Shown one piece after another: positions 33,846 through 42,848 of a DNA stretch of 64,000 nt. The notes below the pieces were generated by a model, which ran no database searches, had not been told where the DNA came from, and saw only the letters and a list, made by a program, of their open reading frames with translations. Positions within the stretch are counted from its first letter, which is position 1; each line of letters opens with the position of its first letter. This DNA comes from an uncultured Prevotellaceae bacterium (GTDB lineage Bacteria; Bacteroidota; Bacteroidia; Bacteroidales; Bacteroidaceae), in contig ONDM01000012.1 of the NCBI GenBank assembly GCA_900316585.1, forward strand, positions 44,686-108,685. Direction: 5' to 3'. A program made the translations under genes and the position numbers.

Positions 33846-34313
33846 ATGGAGAAAGTAGTAGTTAACTCTTATGAAGAGTTTGCCCAATTGCTTGGTAAGC
33901 AGATTGGTGTATCTGATTATGTGGAAATGGGACAGGACCGTATCAATCAGTTTGCTGATGCGACGTTGGACCATCAGTGGATTCATGTAGATCCTGAGCG
34001 TGCAGAGCTTGAGAGCCCATATGGATGCACCATCGTTCATGGTTATCTTACCCTGAGCATGCTCCCATACATGTGGAACCAAATTATTGAGGTAAACAAT
34101 TTGAAAATGATGGTAAACTATGGTATGGACAAGATGAAGTTTGGTCCTGCCGTGAAAGTGGGTCAGAGAATTCGTCTGGCTGTATGGATGGAGAGCATTA
34201 CAAATCTTCGTGGAACCATCAAGACCGAGATAAAATTCCAGATTCAGACTGAAGGCGAAAGAAAGCCTGCAGTAGAGGGTATTGCTACTTTCCTTTATTA
34301 TTTTAATAATTAA
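33846..34313 (+). CDS. MaoC-like hot-dog dehydratase
   Basis: A 155-residue single hot-dog domain protein. The hydratase-2 signature is present: FADATLDHQWIHVDPERA with catalytic Asp and His, then YGCTIVHGYLTLSM. MaoC-like enzymes hydrate enoyl-CoA or enoyl-ACP. Co-transcribed with the PHP gene; the link between the two is unclear. Confidence 0.92.
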   Translation: MEKVVVNSYEEFAQLLGKQIGVSDYVEMGQDRINQFADATLDHQWIHVDPERAELESPYGCTIVHGYLTLSMLPYMWNQIIEVNNLKMMVNYGMDKMKFGPAVKVGQRIRLAVWMESITNLRGTIKTEIKFQIQTEGERKPAVEGIATFLYYFNN

Positions 34314-34437
34314 TTTTTAGATATTTGAATTAAACCTTTTAAGACCAGAGGAGTCAAATTAGAAAAGAATAATTGTATATTATGTGTTTCTAATTGAGGT
34401 ATTAGTTCAAAAATCTCTCGAACTTTGTTAAAATAAA

Positions 34438-34470
34438 TCCGGTTTGTTGTGAAACAAGCCGGACTTTTTT
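34438..34470 (+). terminator. Terminator after the MaoC gene
   Basis: TCCGGTTTGTT (34438-34448) pairs with AACAAGCCGGA (34453-34463, one G-U), followed by CTTTTTT. The T run doubles as the -33 TTTG of the next promoter. Confidence 0.85.
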
Positions 34471-34499
34471 GCTTATGTTGTAGAAAATCATTAAATTTG
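34468..34499 (+). promoter_or_regulatory. Promoter of the Nif3-zinc ribbon operon
   Basis: TTTG (34468-34471), 20-bp gap, TAAATTTG (34492-34499), 20 bp before the start. Confidence 0.82.
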
Positions 34500-34519
34500 C
34501 AAGCAAATTCTGAAAAAGA

Positions 34520-35308
34520 ATGAAAATAAAGGAAGTGTTGAACGCCCTTGAACGTTTCGCGCCTCTGCCTTTGCAAGACAGTTTTGATAATGCAGGCTTG
34601 CAATTAGGATTGACAGATGCGGAAGTTTCAGGGGCATTATTGTGTCTAGACGTAACCGAAGCTGTTTTAGATGAAGCTATTAGCTTGGGGTACAACTTGG
34701 TGCTTTCCCATCATCCACTGTTGTTCCATGGACTGAAAAGTATTAGTGGCAGCAATTACATTGAACGTTGTGTCATGAAGGCTATCAAGCATGAAATCGT
34801 GGTGTATTCAGCTCACACGAATCTGGATAATGCTCCAGAAGGAGTAAATTGGTGGATGTGCCAGAAATTAGGAATTCAAAACCCTAAGGTACTTGAACCG
34901 AAAGAGGGTAGCTTGATAGAGAATGCAGGTGCTGGAATGGTAGGAGAGCTGCCTAGAGCTTATTCCCAGATGGAGTTTCTGAAACTGGTGAAAGAGACAT
35001 TTACTGTAGGCTGTGTACTCCATAATCAACCTTCAGAGGTGAGGGAAATCCGGCGTGTGGCTCTCTGTGGAGGTGCAGGAGCATTCCTGGCAGGAGAGGC
35101 TCATCAGAAAGGTGCTGATGCTTTTATCACAGGTGAGATGAAATACCATGAGTTTTTTGGTCACGATGATCTGCTTGTGGCTGCTATCGGGCATTATGAG
35201 AGTGAACAATATACATTAGAATTATTTAAAAACATCATAGAGAAGGAATTCCCAGGATTGTCCGTGCAGTTGACATCCGTGAGAACCAATCCTATTTATT
35301 ATTTGTAA
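34520..35308 (+). CDS. Nif3-like dinuclear metal centre protein
   Basis: A 262-residue Nif3/YbgI-family protein (DNAGLQLGLTDAEVSGALLCLDVTEAVLDEA, LSHHPLLFHGLKSI, AHTNLDNAPEGVN, GEMKYHEFF, GHYESEQY) with the metal-binding His/Glu set. It forms hexameric rings; a GTP cyclohydrolase I type 2 label is common in databases but weakly based. The next gene starts 2 bp later, a pair found throughout Bacteroidales. Confidence 0.93.
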   Translation: MKIKEVLNALERFAPLPLQDSFDNAGLQLGLTDAEVSGALLCLDVTEAVLDEAISLGYNLVLSHHPLLFHGLKSISGSNYIERCVMKAIKHEIVVYSAHTNLDNAPEGVNWWMCQKLGIQNPKVLEPKEGSLIENAGAGMVGELPRAYSQMEFLKLVKETFTVGCVLHNQPSEVREIRRVALCGGAGAFLAGEAHQKGADAFITGEMKYHEFFGHDDLLVAAIGHYESEQYTLELFKNIIEKEFPGLSVQLTSVRTNPIYYL

Positions 35309-35310
35309 TT

Positions 35311-36138
35311 ATGGCAAAAGAAAAGAAAGACCCTGCAGATTTTTCTGTAGAAGACAAACTGAAAAACTTGTATCAGTTACAGACTATTTTGACTGAGATT
35401 GATAAGATCAAGACTTTGCGTGGTGAACTCCCATTGGAGGTTCAGGACTTGGAAGATGAAATTGAAGGTCTGAAGACTCGTATGGAGCGTCTTAGTACCG
35501 AGGTAGACGACTTGAAGTCACAATTAGTAGAGCGTCGTGCAGATATTAATGAGGCTCAGAGTCTGATTGCACGTTATGACGAGCAGCTGAAGAGTGTACG
35601 TAATAATCGTGAATATGACACTTTGACAAAGGAAATTGAGTTCCAGAATCTGGAGGTGGAATTGGCTAATAAGAAGATTAGAGAGGCCACTGAGGCAATT
35701 AAGGAGCATACTGAGCAGATTCAGGCAGGACGTCAGCAGATTGAGGAGCGTTCAGAGGACTTGGATGCGAAGAAAAGTGAATTGGAGGATATTGTTGCTG
35801 AAACCCGTCAGGAAGAGGAGCGTCTTCGTGAAAAAGCAAAGAATATCGAAGTGAATATTGAGCCTCGTCTACTGAGCTCTTTCAAACGTATTCGTAAAAA
35901 CACAAGAAATGGCTTGGCTGTAGTTGTTGTACAGCGTGATGCTTGTGGGGGTTGCTTTAACAAGATTCCACCTCAGCGTCAGTTGGATGTCCGTATGCGC
36001 AAGAAAATTATTGTCTGTGAGTATTGTGGACGAATCATGGTTGACCCAGAGTTGGCAGGTATTAAACTGGCTTCAGCAGAAGAAAAACCAAAGAAAAAAC
36101 GTGCAATTCGTCGCATTGCAAAGACAGAGGAGAACTAA
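35311..36138 (+). CDS. Coiled-coil C4 zinc-ribbon protein
   Basis: A 275-residue protein: a long antiparallel coiled coil (about 15-185) followed by a zinc ribbon with CGGCFNKIPPQ and CEYCGR (two CxxC pairs, about residues 211-242), then a basic tail (KPKKKRAIRRIAK). It belongs to the CdsZ-like/C4-type zinc-ribbon family that includes nucleic-acid-associated proteins. The exact role is unknown. It pairs with nif3. Confidence 0.9.
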   Translation: MAKEKKDPADFSVEDKLKNLYQLQTILTEIDKIKTLRGELPLEVQDLEDEIEGLKTRMERLSTEVDDLKSQLVERRADINEAQSLIARYDEQLKSVRNNREYDTLTKEIEFQNLEVELANKKIREATEAIKEHTEQIQAGRQQIEERSEDLDAKKSELEDIVAETRQEEERLREKAKNIEVNIEPRLLSSFKRIRKNTRNGLAVVVVQRDACGGCFNKIPPQRQLDVRMRKKIIVCEYCGRIMVDPELAGIKLASAEEKPKKKRAIRRIAKTEEN

Positions 36139-36148
36139 GCAGAAAATG

Positions 36149-36610
36149 TCATAAATTTTCATAAGCGGGTATATCTTGAAGAAAGGTATACCTGTTTTCT
36201 TTTAGATCTATCTTACAGCAGTAATGGTTCATGCCATTGCTAACTATAAGATACTCTACATGAAGAACCATATTGTAACGAGTGATCTGGTCAAATACCT
36301 TTTGTGTGATAGGGATATTAGGGGCCTTGTATTCTACAATCATCTTAGGAGTCATATGGATGTCATAAAGCACAGTATCACATCGTTTGGAGGTTCCGTT
36401 TAAGGTTATAGCTATTTCATCTGCCAATAGTGCCTGGGGATATCCTTTATGTTCTATTAGGAAATGAATGAAATGTTGTCTTACCCATTCTTCTGGTGTT
36501 AAAGCCACATATTTGTTCCTGAGCGGATCAAATATGCTCAACTTATTACCTTTCCCTTCTTTTATTTTGGCTTCAAAAGGAGGTAAATTTAGGGGCTTCA
36601 AAATTTCCAT
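36149..36610 (-). CDS. Stand-alone HsdR N-terminal-type nuclease domain protein
   Basis: A 153-residue protein of the type I restriction HsdR N-terminal family (HSDR_N_2). ALTPEEWVRQHFIHFLI is the family opening, and the PD-(D/E)xK core is visible as CDTVLY (Asp) and MIVEYKAP (ExK). Helicase and specificity subunits are absent, as is usual for this conserved Bacteroidales gene next to holA. Start codons at 36610 and 36622 are both possible. Confidence 0.85.
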   Translation of the reverse strand: MEILKPLNLPPFEAKIKEGKGNKLSIFDPLRNKYVALTPEEWVRQHFIHFLIEHKGYPQALLADEIAITLNGTSKRCDTVLYDIHMTPKMIVEYKAPNIPITQKVFDQITRYNMVLHVEYLIVSNGMNHYCCKIDLKENRYTFLQDIPAYENL

Positions 36611-36679
36611 ATTTCCAATCAAATGGTCAGGTGGTTTAAAAAATCAAAATCTCAGCAAGGTTTTGTAGAATAAAAACAT

Positions 36680-36687
36680 TACCTTTG
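36680..36687 (+). promoter_or_regulatory. -7 box (TACCTTTG) of holA
   Basis: A TAnnTTTG box 23 bp before the holA start. The nearest TTTG (36662-36665) is closer than the usual 19-21 bp. Confidence 0.5.
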
Positions 36688-36710
36688 CAAAGGTAGTCAA
36701 AAGTACTGAA

Positions 36711-37727
36711 ATGGCAAAGAAAGAATCAACCTTGACCTACGATGTGGTGCTGCGAAGTGTAAAGGAGCGTCAGTTTAAACCCATATATTATCTGATGGGT
36801 GAAGAGTCTTATTACATAGATAGGATAGCAGATTATATCGCAAATAATGTGTTGACAGAAGAGCAGAAGGACTTTAATTTTACTACTCTTTATGGTGCTG
36901 AAACTGATATAAATGCCGTTTTAATGGCTGCTAGGCGGTATCCAATGATGAGCGATTATCAAGTCATTTTGGTCAAAGAGGCCCAAAATTTGAAGAATTT
37001 GGATCCACTCTCTGTTTATCTGAAGAATCCTCAACCACAGACTATCCTTGTTTTTTGCCATAAGAATGGTGTCTTAGACGGAAGAAAAAAGGTTGCGGGA
37101 GATATTGCTCAGGTGGGATTCCTGTTTGAAAGTAAAAAGTTATATGAACGTGACTTGCCTCCTTTCATAGCAGGATATGTTCAACGCAAAGGAATGACGA
37201 TTGACGGTAAGTCTGTTGAGCTGTTGGTTGATTATATCGGTTCTGATTTGAACCGTATGGCTAGTGAGTTGGATAAATTAGCTATTAAAGGTGACAAGCG
37301 TATAACTCCTGAGTTGATAGAACAGAACATTGGAGTAAGCAAGGATTTTAACATCTTTGAATTTAGAAGTGCATTGATCAATAAAGATATTTTCAAGGCA
37401 AATAGAATTGTGAATTATTTTGACAAAAATCAGAAAGAATATCCTATTCAAAAAGTTTTATCAGCATTGTTTTCTTATTTCTCAAATCTAATGGTGGCTC
37501 ACTATGCTCCATATAGAACTGAGGCAGGGGTAAAGGATGTTTTGGACTTGAGAATACCCTGGCAGGTAAAAGATTACATGTTAGGGATGAGAAATTTCAG
37601 TGCTCGTAAAACCATGAGTATTATTGCTGCTATTAGGGAGACCGATGCAAAATCTAAAGGGTTTGGTAATAGTATGGCTACTTCTGGTGAATTACTTCAG
37701 GAGTTAATTTATTTTATTCTACATTGA
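36711..37727 (+). CDS. holA: DNA polymerase III subunit delta
   Basis: A 338-residue HolA, the clamp-opening subunit of the polymerase III clamp loader. The N-terminal IYYLMGEESYYIDRI, the VLVFCHKNGVLDGRKK region and NIFEFRSALINKDIFKANRI followed by a helical collar domain fit the family. The P-loop is degenerate, as expected for delta. It acts with the dnaX product encoded 14 kb upstream. Confidence 0.93.
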   Translation: MAKKESTLTYDVVLRSVKERQFKPIYYLMGEESYYIDRIADYIANNVLTEEQKDFNFTTLYGAETDINAVLMAARRYPMMSDYQVILVKEAQNLKNLDPLSVYLKNPQPQTILVFCHKNGVLDGRKKVAGDIAQVGFLFESKKLYERDLPPFIAGYVQRKGMTIDGKSVELLVDYIGSDLNRMASELDKLAIKGDKRITPELIEQNIGVSKDFNIFEFRSALINKDIFKANRIVNYFDKNQKEYPIQKVLSALFSYFSNLMVAHYAPYRTEAGVKDVLDLRIPWQVKDYMLGMRNFSARKTMSIIAAIRETDAKSKGFGNSMATSGELLQELIYFILH

Positions 37728-38623
37728 TCTTTTGTCGGAAGTTAATCTCGTTTTAACATTTGTTCACAGGGTTTTTGACCAGTTTTTTCTATTATATAAG
37801 GGTAGGATTGTCTCTCTAGATTAACTTCTTTTCTTTTATAAATTCATTTTTTCTTCAGAATTATCTAGTTTGGTGTATTTCTTAAACAGTTTTTTTCGGG
37901 CTTTTCCTGCAGAATATTAACTGTTTAACTGTCATTTTTAATCGTTGAGAATCCCATGAAATTTTAAAATATGAAGATGGGGTTTAAATATCAGAAAATT
38001 CTTAAATAAACAGGCATTCAGCCTCCAAAAATTCACGTTTAACATTTGTTTGGGCGGCTTATTGAATTTATTTTTCTTTATTCATCTTGGTAAATTTTAT
38101 ATATTTAAATTGGAAGCGGTGTAGGTGTGTCATCAAAGTCTAACTCGCAGACTGTAAATTTATATTTATGTTTGTAAAACTACTATTTTAATAATGTGAA
38201 TGAATAAATATAACATTATTTATTCTTGTGGTAACTCATTGAAAGCTAGTGTTTTTATGTAGTTTAGTAAAATTGTAAATGAGAATGAATCATAGAAACG
38301 AGATTGGATTTTGTATTTTGCCGACAGAATCATAGCTTTATTCTTATACTAAGCCAAAGATAACCAGATAATTATTTCCTTTAGCTCTAGCGACTCTTTC
38401 AAGGCAATATTTACAATTCAATAATATGAATTCATAAAGCTAAATGTGCCCAAAATACAATTTTATAAATGTCAATTTTATGAATTTAAATCTCAAATTT
38501 TACATTTAAAAATGTCAATTCATTTTCTTGCAGAAGTGGAATTTATGTTTTATCTTTGTAAAATCTATGAAAAAGGCATTTTTGCCCTATTTTTCAACAT
38601 CAATTTAATTAAAATCGCAAGAA
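37728..38623. other. 896-bp AT-rich region without a gene
   Basis: The DNA is strongly AT-rich with many short T and A runs. The 13-mer TTTAACATTTGTT occurs at 37752-37764 and 38038-38050. Several -7-like boxes occur (TATGTTTG 38167-38174 and TATCTTTG 38551-38558); only the last has a -33 partner and a gene. A 62-codon frame at 38446 looks non-coding because the promoter of the next gene lies within it. No RNA gene is recognised. Confidence 0.55.
38528..38558 (+). promoter_or_regulatory. Promoter of the XRE-type regulator gene
   Basis: TTG (38528-38530), 20-bp gap, TATCTTTG (38551-38558), 65 bp before the start. Confidence 0.75.
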
Positions 38624-39169
38624 ATGAAAGATAGAATTCGAAAGGTAGTTGAGTACTCAGGATTAAACCAAAATCTATTTGCAGATAAAATTGCTGTAGC
38701 AGCAGCTACACTTAGTAATATATTAAAGGGTAAAACAAAACCTTCCCTAGAAATTGTACAGAATATTCGTTCTGCATTTCCTGAGATAAATTCTTTGTGG
38801 TTACTAGATGGTACAGGGCCAATGCTGAAATCAGAAGTATCCCCTTCTATAGGAGAAAAAGATCAAAGTGGTCAGTCCGAACAGATGCTGAATTTTGGTG
38901 ATGATTTATTTTCAGATTCCACAATGAAGTCTAATTCAAGTGAAAGAACTTATCCCAATACTGTCTCATCAAAATCAGCTCACTCTTCAATTTTTAATGA
39001 AGAGCCTTTAGGGCAAGCTACAATTTCTGATTATCAATTGGCGCAAAGTTTTACAAACTCTAAGGATGTAAAGATGGTAAAAATAATTGACAAACCATTG
39101 AGAAAGGTAAAAGAGATACAGGTGTTTTACGATGATGACACCTATGAAGTTTTTGTTCCTAGGAAATAA
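38624..39169 (+). CDS. XRE-family helix-turn-helix regulator
   Basis: A 181-residue protein with an N-terminal HTH (residues 3-65: GLNQNLFADKIAVAAATLSNILKGKTKPSLEIVQNIRSAFPEINSLWLLDGTGPM), a variable Ser-rich linker, and a conserved-looking C-terminal motif (VKEIQVFYDDDTYEVFVPRK). This layout is common in Bacteroides and unrelated to phage repressors with peptidase domains. Its target is unknown; the long AT-rich region upstream is one candidate. pyrK follows after 55 bp. Confidence 0.9.
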   Translation: MKDRIRKVVEYSGLNQNLFADKIAVAAATLSNILKGKTKPSLEIVQNIRSAFPEINSLWLLDGTGPMLKSEVSPSIGEKDQSGQSEQMLNFGDDLFSDSTMKSNSSERTYPNTVSSKSAHSSIFNEEPLGQATISDYQLAQSFTNSKDVKMVKIIDKPLRKVKEIQVFYDDDTYEVFVPRK

Positions 39170-39188
39170 CCATATTAAAAAAATGTAT

Positions 39189-39196
39189 TATCTTTG
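39189..39196 (+). promoter_or_regulatory. -7 box (TATCTTTG) of pyrK
   Basis: A perfect TAnnTTTG box 28 bp before pyrK. The -33 partner is not seen at the usual distance. Confidence 0.5.
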
Positions 39197-39224
39197 GCTA
39201 CAGAATACATAATGAAGCTTTTGC

Positions 39225-40001
39225 ATGAAGAAATACATTTTAGATCTTAAGGTGGTGGAGAATTCTTCTCCACATCCAAGATATTGCCTACTAAAACTTA
39301 CTCAAAATTCAGAATTGCCAGAAATGCTACCTGGCCAGTTTGCTGAAATACGCATTGACGGTTCTAAAAACACTTTTTTACGTCGCCCTATATCCATCAA
39401 TTATGTGGATTACGAGCGAAATGAAGTATGGTTTTTAGTTGCAAAAGTTGGTGAAGGTACAAAAACATTGGCTGAAGTACAATCTGGAAGAACTGTAAAT
39501 GTGATTCTTCCACTTGGAAATGGCTTTACACCTCTTTCCAGCCCAAAGCAGAAGATTCTCTTAGTTGGTGGTGGAGTGGGAATTGCTCCTTTATTGTATT
39601 ATGGAAAGTGCATAAATGATTTAGGTGCAAAACCCACCTTTTTATTGGGGGCAAAAAGTGCCTGTGACCTGTTGGAACTGGATTATTTCCATGAATTAGG
39701 AACTGTATACACTACAACAGAAGATGGTTCAATGGGTGAAAAAGGGTTTGTTACTCAGCATTCTATTTTAAATCAAATCAGATTTGACAGAATTTCAGCT
39801 TGTGGTCCAAAGCCTATGATGATTTCTGTAGCACGTTATGCCAAAGCTGCAGGGATTGAATGTGAAGTCTCTTTGGAAAATAAGATGGCTTGTGGCGTGG
39901 GTGCTTGTTTATGTTGTGTGGAAAATACGACGGAAGGGCACAAGTGTGTGTGTAAGGATGGTCCTGTGTTTAATATCAACGATTTGTTATGGCAGATTTA
40001 A
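39225..40001 (+). CDS. pyrK: Dihydroorotate dehydrogenase electron-transfer subunit
   Basis: A 258-residue flavoprotein that passes electrons from dihydroorotate oxidation to NAD+. The FAD-binding LRRPISI, the NAD-binding GGGVGIAPL, and the C-terminal [2Fe-2S] cysteines ([11 protein letters not shown]...HKCVCKDGP) are present. The gene overlaps pyrD by 13 bp, implying coupled translation and a fixed complex. Confidence 0.96.
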   Translation: MKKYILDLKVVENSSPHPRYCLLKLTQNSELPEMLPGQFAEIRIDGSKNTFLRRPISINYVDYERNEVWFLVAKVGEGTKTLAEVQSGRTVNVILPLGNGFTPLSSPKQKILLVGGGVGIAPLLYYGKCINDLGAKPTFLLGAKSACDLLELDYFHELGTVYTTTEDGSMGEKGFVTQHSILNQIRFDRISACGPKPMMISVARYAKAAGIECEVSLENKMACGVGACLCCVENTTEGHKCVCKDGPVFNINDLLWQI

Positions 40002-40903
40002 GTGTTAAAATAGGCTCTTTAGAGTTGAAAAACCCCGTGATGACTGCATCGGGAACATTTGGGTATGGTAAAGAATTTGAGGATTTCATCAATCTGGAAG
40101 AATTGGGTGGCATTATAGTTAAAGGTACAACTTTGAATCATAGAGAGGGAAATGCCTATCCACGGATGGTTGAAACTCCAAGTGGAATGCTAAACTGTGT
40201 GGGGCTTCAAAATAAGGGCGTAGATTATTTTTGTAATCATATTTATCCTGAGATAAAGGATATAAATACAAATATGATTGTCAATGTTTCTGGTTCTACC
40301 GTTGAGGATTATGTAGCTACAGCAGAAAGAATAAATGAATTAGAGAAGATTCCAGCTATTGAATTGAATATATCTTGTCCGAATGTGAAATCTGGTGGTA
40401 TGGCATTTGGTGTTACAAATGAGGGTGCTTCAGAGGTGGTAAAAGCTGTAAGAAAGGTATATAAGAAAACGCTGATAGTGAAACTATCACCGAATGTTAC
40501 TGATATAGCGAGTATAGCAAAGGCTGTAGAAGCATCTGGGGCTGATTCTGTATCTTTAATCAACACATTGATGGGAATGGTTATTGATATAGAAAAACAG
40601 GTCCCCATGCTTTCTATTAATACAGGCGGACTTAGTGGTCCAGCGATTCGTCCAGTGGCAGTAAGGATGGTTTGGCAAGTGGCTAAATCTGTAAAAATAC
40701 CTATTGTGGGACTTGGTGGAATTATGAATGCTCATGATGCTATTGAGTTTTTTATGGCAGGTGCAAGTGCCATTGAAATAGGAACTGCAAATTTCATAGA
40801 CCCAGCAGTAACAATAAAAGTAAAAAAAGGAATCAATGATTGGCTTGATTCGCATGGTTGTAAGAGTATATTAGATATTGTAGGTTCATTGAAGGACAAT
40901 TAA
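39989..40903 (+). CDS. pyrD: Dihydroorotate dehydrogenase B catalytic subunit
   Basis: A 304-residue class 1B enzyme, partner of Pyr[14 protein letters not shown] with the catalytic Cys region, [21 protein letters not shown] and [29 protein letters not shown] are family motifs for FMN binding and catalysis. Class 1B (not the quinone-linked class 2) fits an anaerobe. Confidence 0.96.
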   Translation: MADLSVKIGSLELKNPVMTASGTFGYGKEFEDFINLEELGGIIVKGTTLNHREGNAYPRMVETPSGMLNCVGLQNKGVDYFCNHIYPEIKDINTNMIVNVSGSTVEDYVATAERINELEKIPAIELNISCPNVKSGGMAFGVTNEGASEVVKAVRKVYKKTLIVKLSPNVTDIASIAKAVEASGADSVSLINTLMGMVIDIEKQVPMLSINTGGLSGPAIRPVAVRMVWQVAKSVKIPIVGLGGIMNAHDAIEFFMAGASAIEIGTANFIDPAVTIKVKKGINDWLDSHGCKSILDIVGSLKDN

Positions 40904-40925
40904 TCTGTCAAGAAATAATCATAAA

Positions 40926-42848
40926 ATGAGGAATCTTACTAAGAATCATTTTTTGGCTATTGTAGGGTTCTTGTTTTCTTTGCTGATAGGAATTCATGCC
41001 TATGTCTTTTGGCCTGTTTCTACAAGTCAGAAGCAGCGTGCTGCGGTCTTACTTGAAAGCATGGACTATTATTTTGTGACAGATGGGAATGATACATTGT
41101 TTTTTTCTTCTATTGATACGATACAAGGGCTTACAAGATTGTCTTTTTCATTGGAGGACCGAGTTAATAGAAGTTTGGATGTAGGTTTTTTCGTTTCTAG
41201 ATCAGGCAAAATCTATGCATCTAAAGATGCCTTTTATTCTCCTTATGATAGTGTGTTTTTTTATTCTAAAGGTGATTCTATTTTAGAAAAATCGAATGCT
41301 TATGTATTAAGCAAATATCAGGTTTTAGAAAAACAAATAAAAGAACTAGACTATTATGTGAAAACCCACATGCATGACGATGATGGATTTGAAGAGATGA
41401 AGTCTTTGTACGCAGAATGCTTGGCTAAACTGGATTACTTGAAAATTATGAGCAAAACGATTGAAAGGTTTACTCAAGCATCTACTATTCTTAAGTGGCA
41501 ACGTAATCAAAAAGTTTCAGCTTATTATAGTCCAGAGGGAAGTAGGAGAAGGTATGTTTGCGGACCAATGGTTTATAAAAAGAACCGGACCGAAACCCAA
41601 CTTTTAGAAAAAAGTCTTCCTGTTAATGCTATTTCTATTATTAATCCATTATTTAGAGTCTTAGACTTAAGAGTTAAAACAGATTCACTTACGCAAGATT
41701 CAGTCTCTTCTGAATTGCTTCGTTATGTAGGAAAACTTAAAGGTAAAACTTTTGAGTATTCTGGTGAAATCCAATCAAATATGCCTAATGGTATGGGAAT
41801 ATGTGTATATGATAATGGATGCGTTAGCCAGGGAATATGGCGTGATGGCTTATTACACGGAAGTGGATGGTTCAAGGATGTGGATGATGCAGTTTATTCT
41901 GGAGACTGGGAAGAGGGATATTTAATGGGAGGAAGTGCAGTCTATCCTGATGGAAGTACTTATAATGGTGCATTTTGGGATAATAAGATTTTTGATGGAG
42001 CAGGTGAGCGCTTTTATGCAGATGGTTCCATCTACTATGGTTCCTGGGCAGATGGTATGAGACAAGATTTTGGAATGTATGTTGCTGCAGATGGAACCGT
42101 TCAATGTGGAAGTTGGAAAGATGACAAATTTGAAGGTGAAAGGTTGCTTTATACAGCGGATAGAGTGTATGGGATTGATATAGCTAGATACCAACATCTT
42201 AATCGTAATAGAAGGGCTTGCAACATTTCTTGGAAGTATTTACGTATTAAATCCTTAGGTACAAGAAGTGAAAAGAGGATTAGTGGAATTGTTTCATATC
42301 CAATATCTTTTGTGTATATTAAGGCCACTGAGGGTGCAACTGTATTAAATAGGTATTTTAAATCTGATTATCAACAGGCTAGGATTCGTGGAATACATGT
42401 TGGGGCATACCATTTCTTTTCTTCAGCTCCAGTCGAAGAACAATTGGCTTGGTTTTTCAAAAATACTATATATAAAAAAGGGGACTTACCCCCAGTCTTG
42501 GATTTGGAACCTACAGATTCTTATATAAATAATCGATGGGGAAGTGATGAGGTGATGTTTGAGCAAGTCTTAAAATGGTTAAAAGCCGTTGAGGCTAAAT
42601 ATGGAGTAAAACCTTTGCTTTACGTTAATCAAATGTTTATTAAAAATCACTTAAGTAAAGCCTCAGAAGAAGTCCAAAGCTATGATCTTTGGGTAGCACG
42701 CTATGGAGAATTCAAACCTTATTCACACATGATATACTGGCAAATCTCTCCAGATGGAAAGGTAAGTGGTATTCAGAGTGATGTAGACATCAACGTATTT
42801 AATGGTTCTAAAGAGCGTTTTGAAGAATATCTGAAAACTTTCAATTAG
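40926..42848 (+). CDS. Membrane-anchored MORN-repeat GH25 muramidase
   Basis: A 640-residue protein. An N-terminal hydrophobic segment (about residues 8-28) looks like a signal anchor. Residues 120-190 are helical. About six MORN-type repeats follow (277-405; for example [40 protein letters not shown]). The C-terminal 225 residues are a GH25 lysozyme domain: [24 protein letters not shown], and the catalytic pair in VLDLEPT. GH25 cuts the MurNAc-GlcNAc bond of peptidoglycan. MORN repeats bind membranes or proteins and are unusual next to a muramidase. It follows pyrD by 22 bp. Confidence 0.9.
   Translation: MRNLTKNHFLAIVGFLFSLLIGIHAYVFWPVSTSQKQRAAVLLESMDYYFVTDGNDTLFFSSIDTIQGLTRLSFSLEDRVNRSLDVGFFVSRSGKIYASKDAFYSPYDSVFFYSKGDSILEKSNAYVLSKYQVLEKQIKELDYYVKTHMHDDDGFEEMKSLYAECLAKLDYLKIMSKTIERFTQASTILKWQRNQKVSAYYSPEGSRRRYVCGPMVYKKNRTETQLLEKSLPVNAISIINPLFRVLDLRVKTDSLTQDSVSSELLRYVGKLKGKTFEYSGEIQSNMPNGMGICVYDNGCVSQGIWRDGLLHGSGWFKDVDDAVYSGDWEEGYLMGGSAVYPDGSTYNGAFWDNKIFDGAGERFYADGSIYYGSWADGMRQDFGMYVAADGTVQCGSWKDDKFEGERLLYTADRVYGIDIARYQHLNRNRRACNISWKYLRIKSLGTRSEKRISGIVSYPISFVYIKATEGATVLNRYFKSDYQQARIRGIHVGAYHFFSSAPVEEQLAWFFKNTIYKKGDLPPVLDLEPTDSYINNRWGSDEVMFEQVLKWLKAVEAKYGVKPLLYVNQMFIKNHLSKASEEVQSYDLWVARYGEFKPYSHMIYWQISPDGKVSGIQSDVDINVFNGSKERFEEYLKTFN

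Noticed and set aside
36149..36610. Type I restriction system
   Set aside because: Only a domain-sized protein is found; hsdM, hsdS and the HsdR motor are absent.
38446..38634. Small coding frame of 62 codons
   Set aside because: A well-formed -33/-7 promoter for the next gene lies inside it, composition is AT-biased without coding character, and it overlaps the start of the XRE gene.
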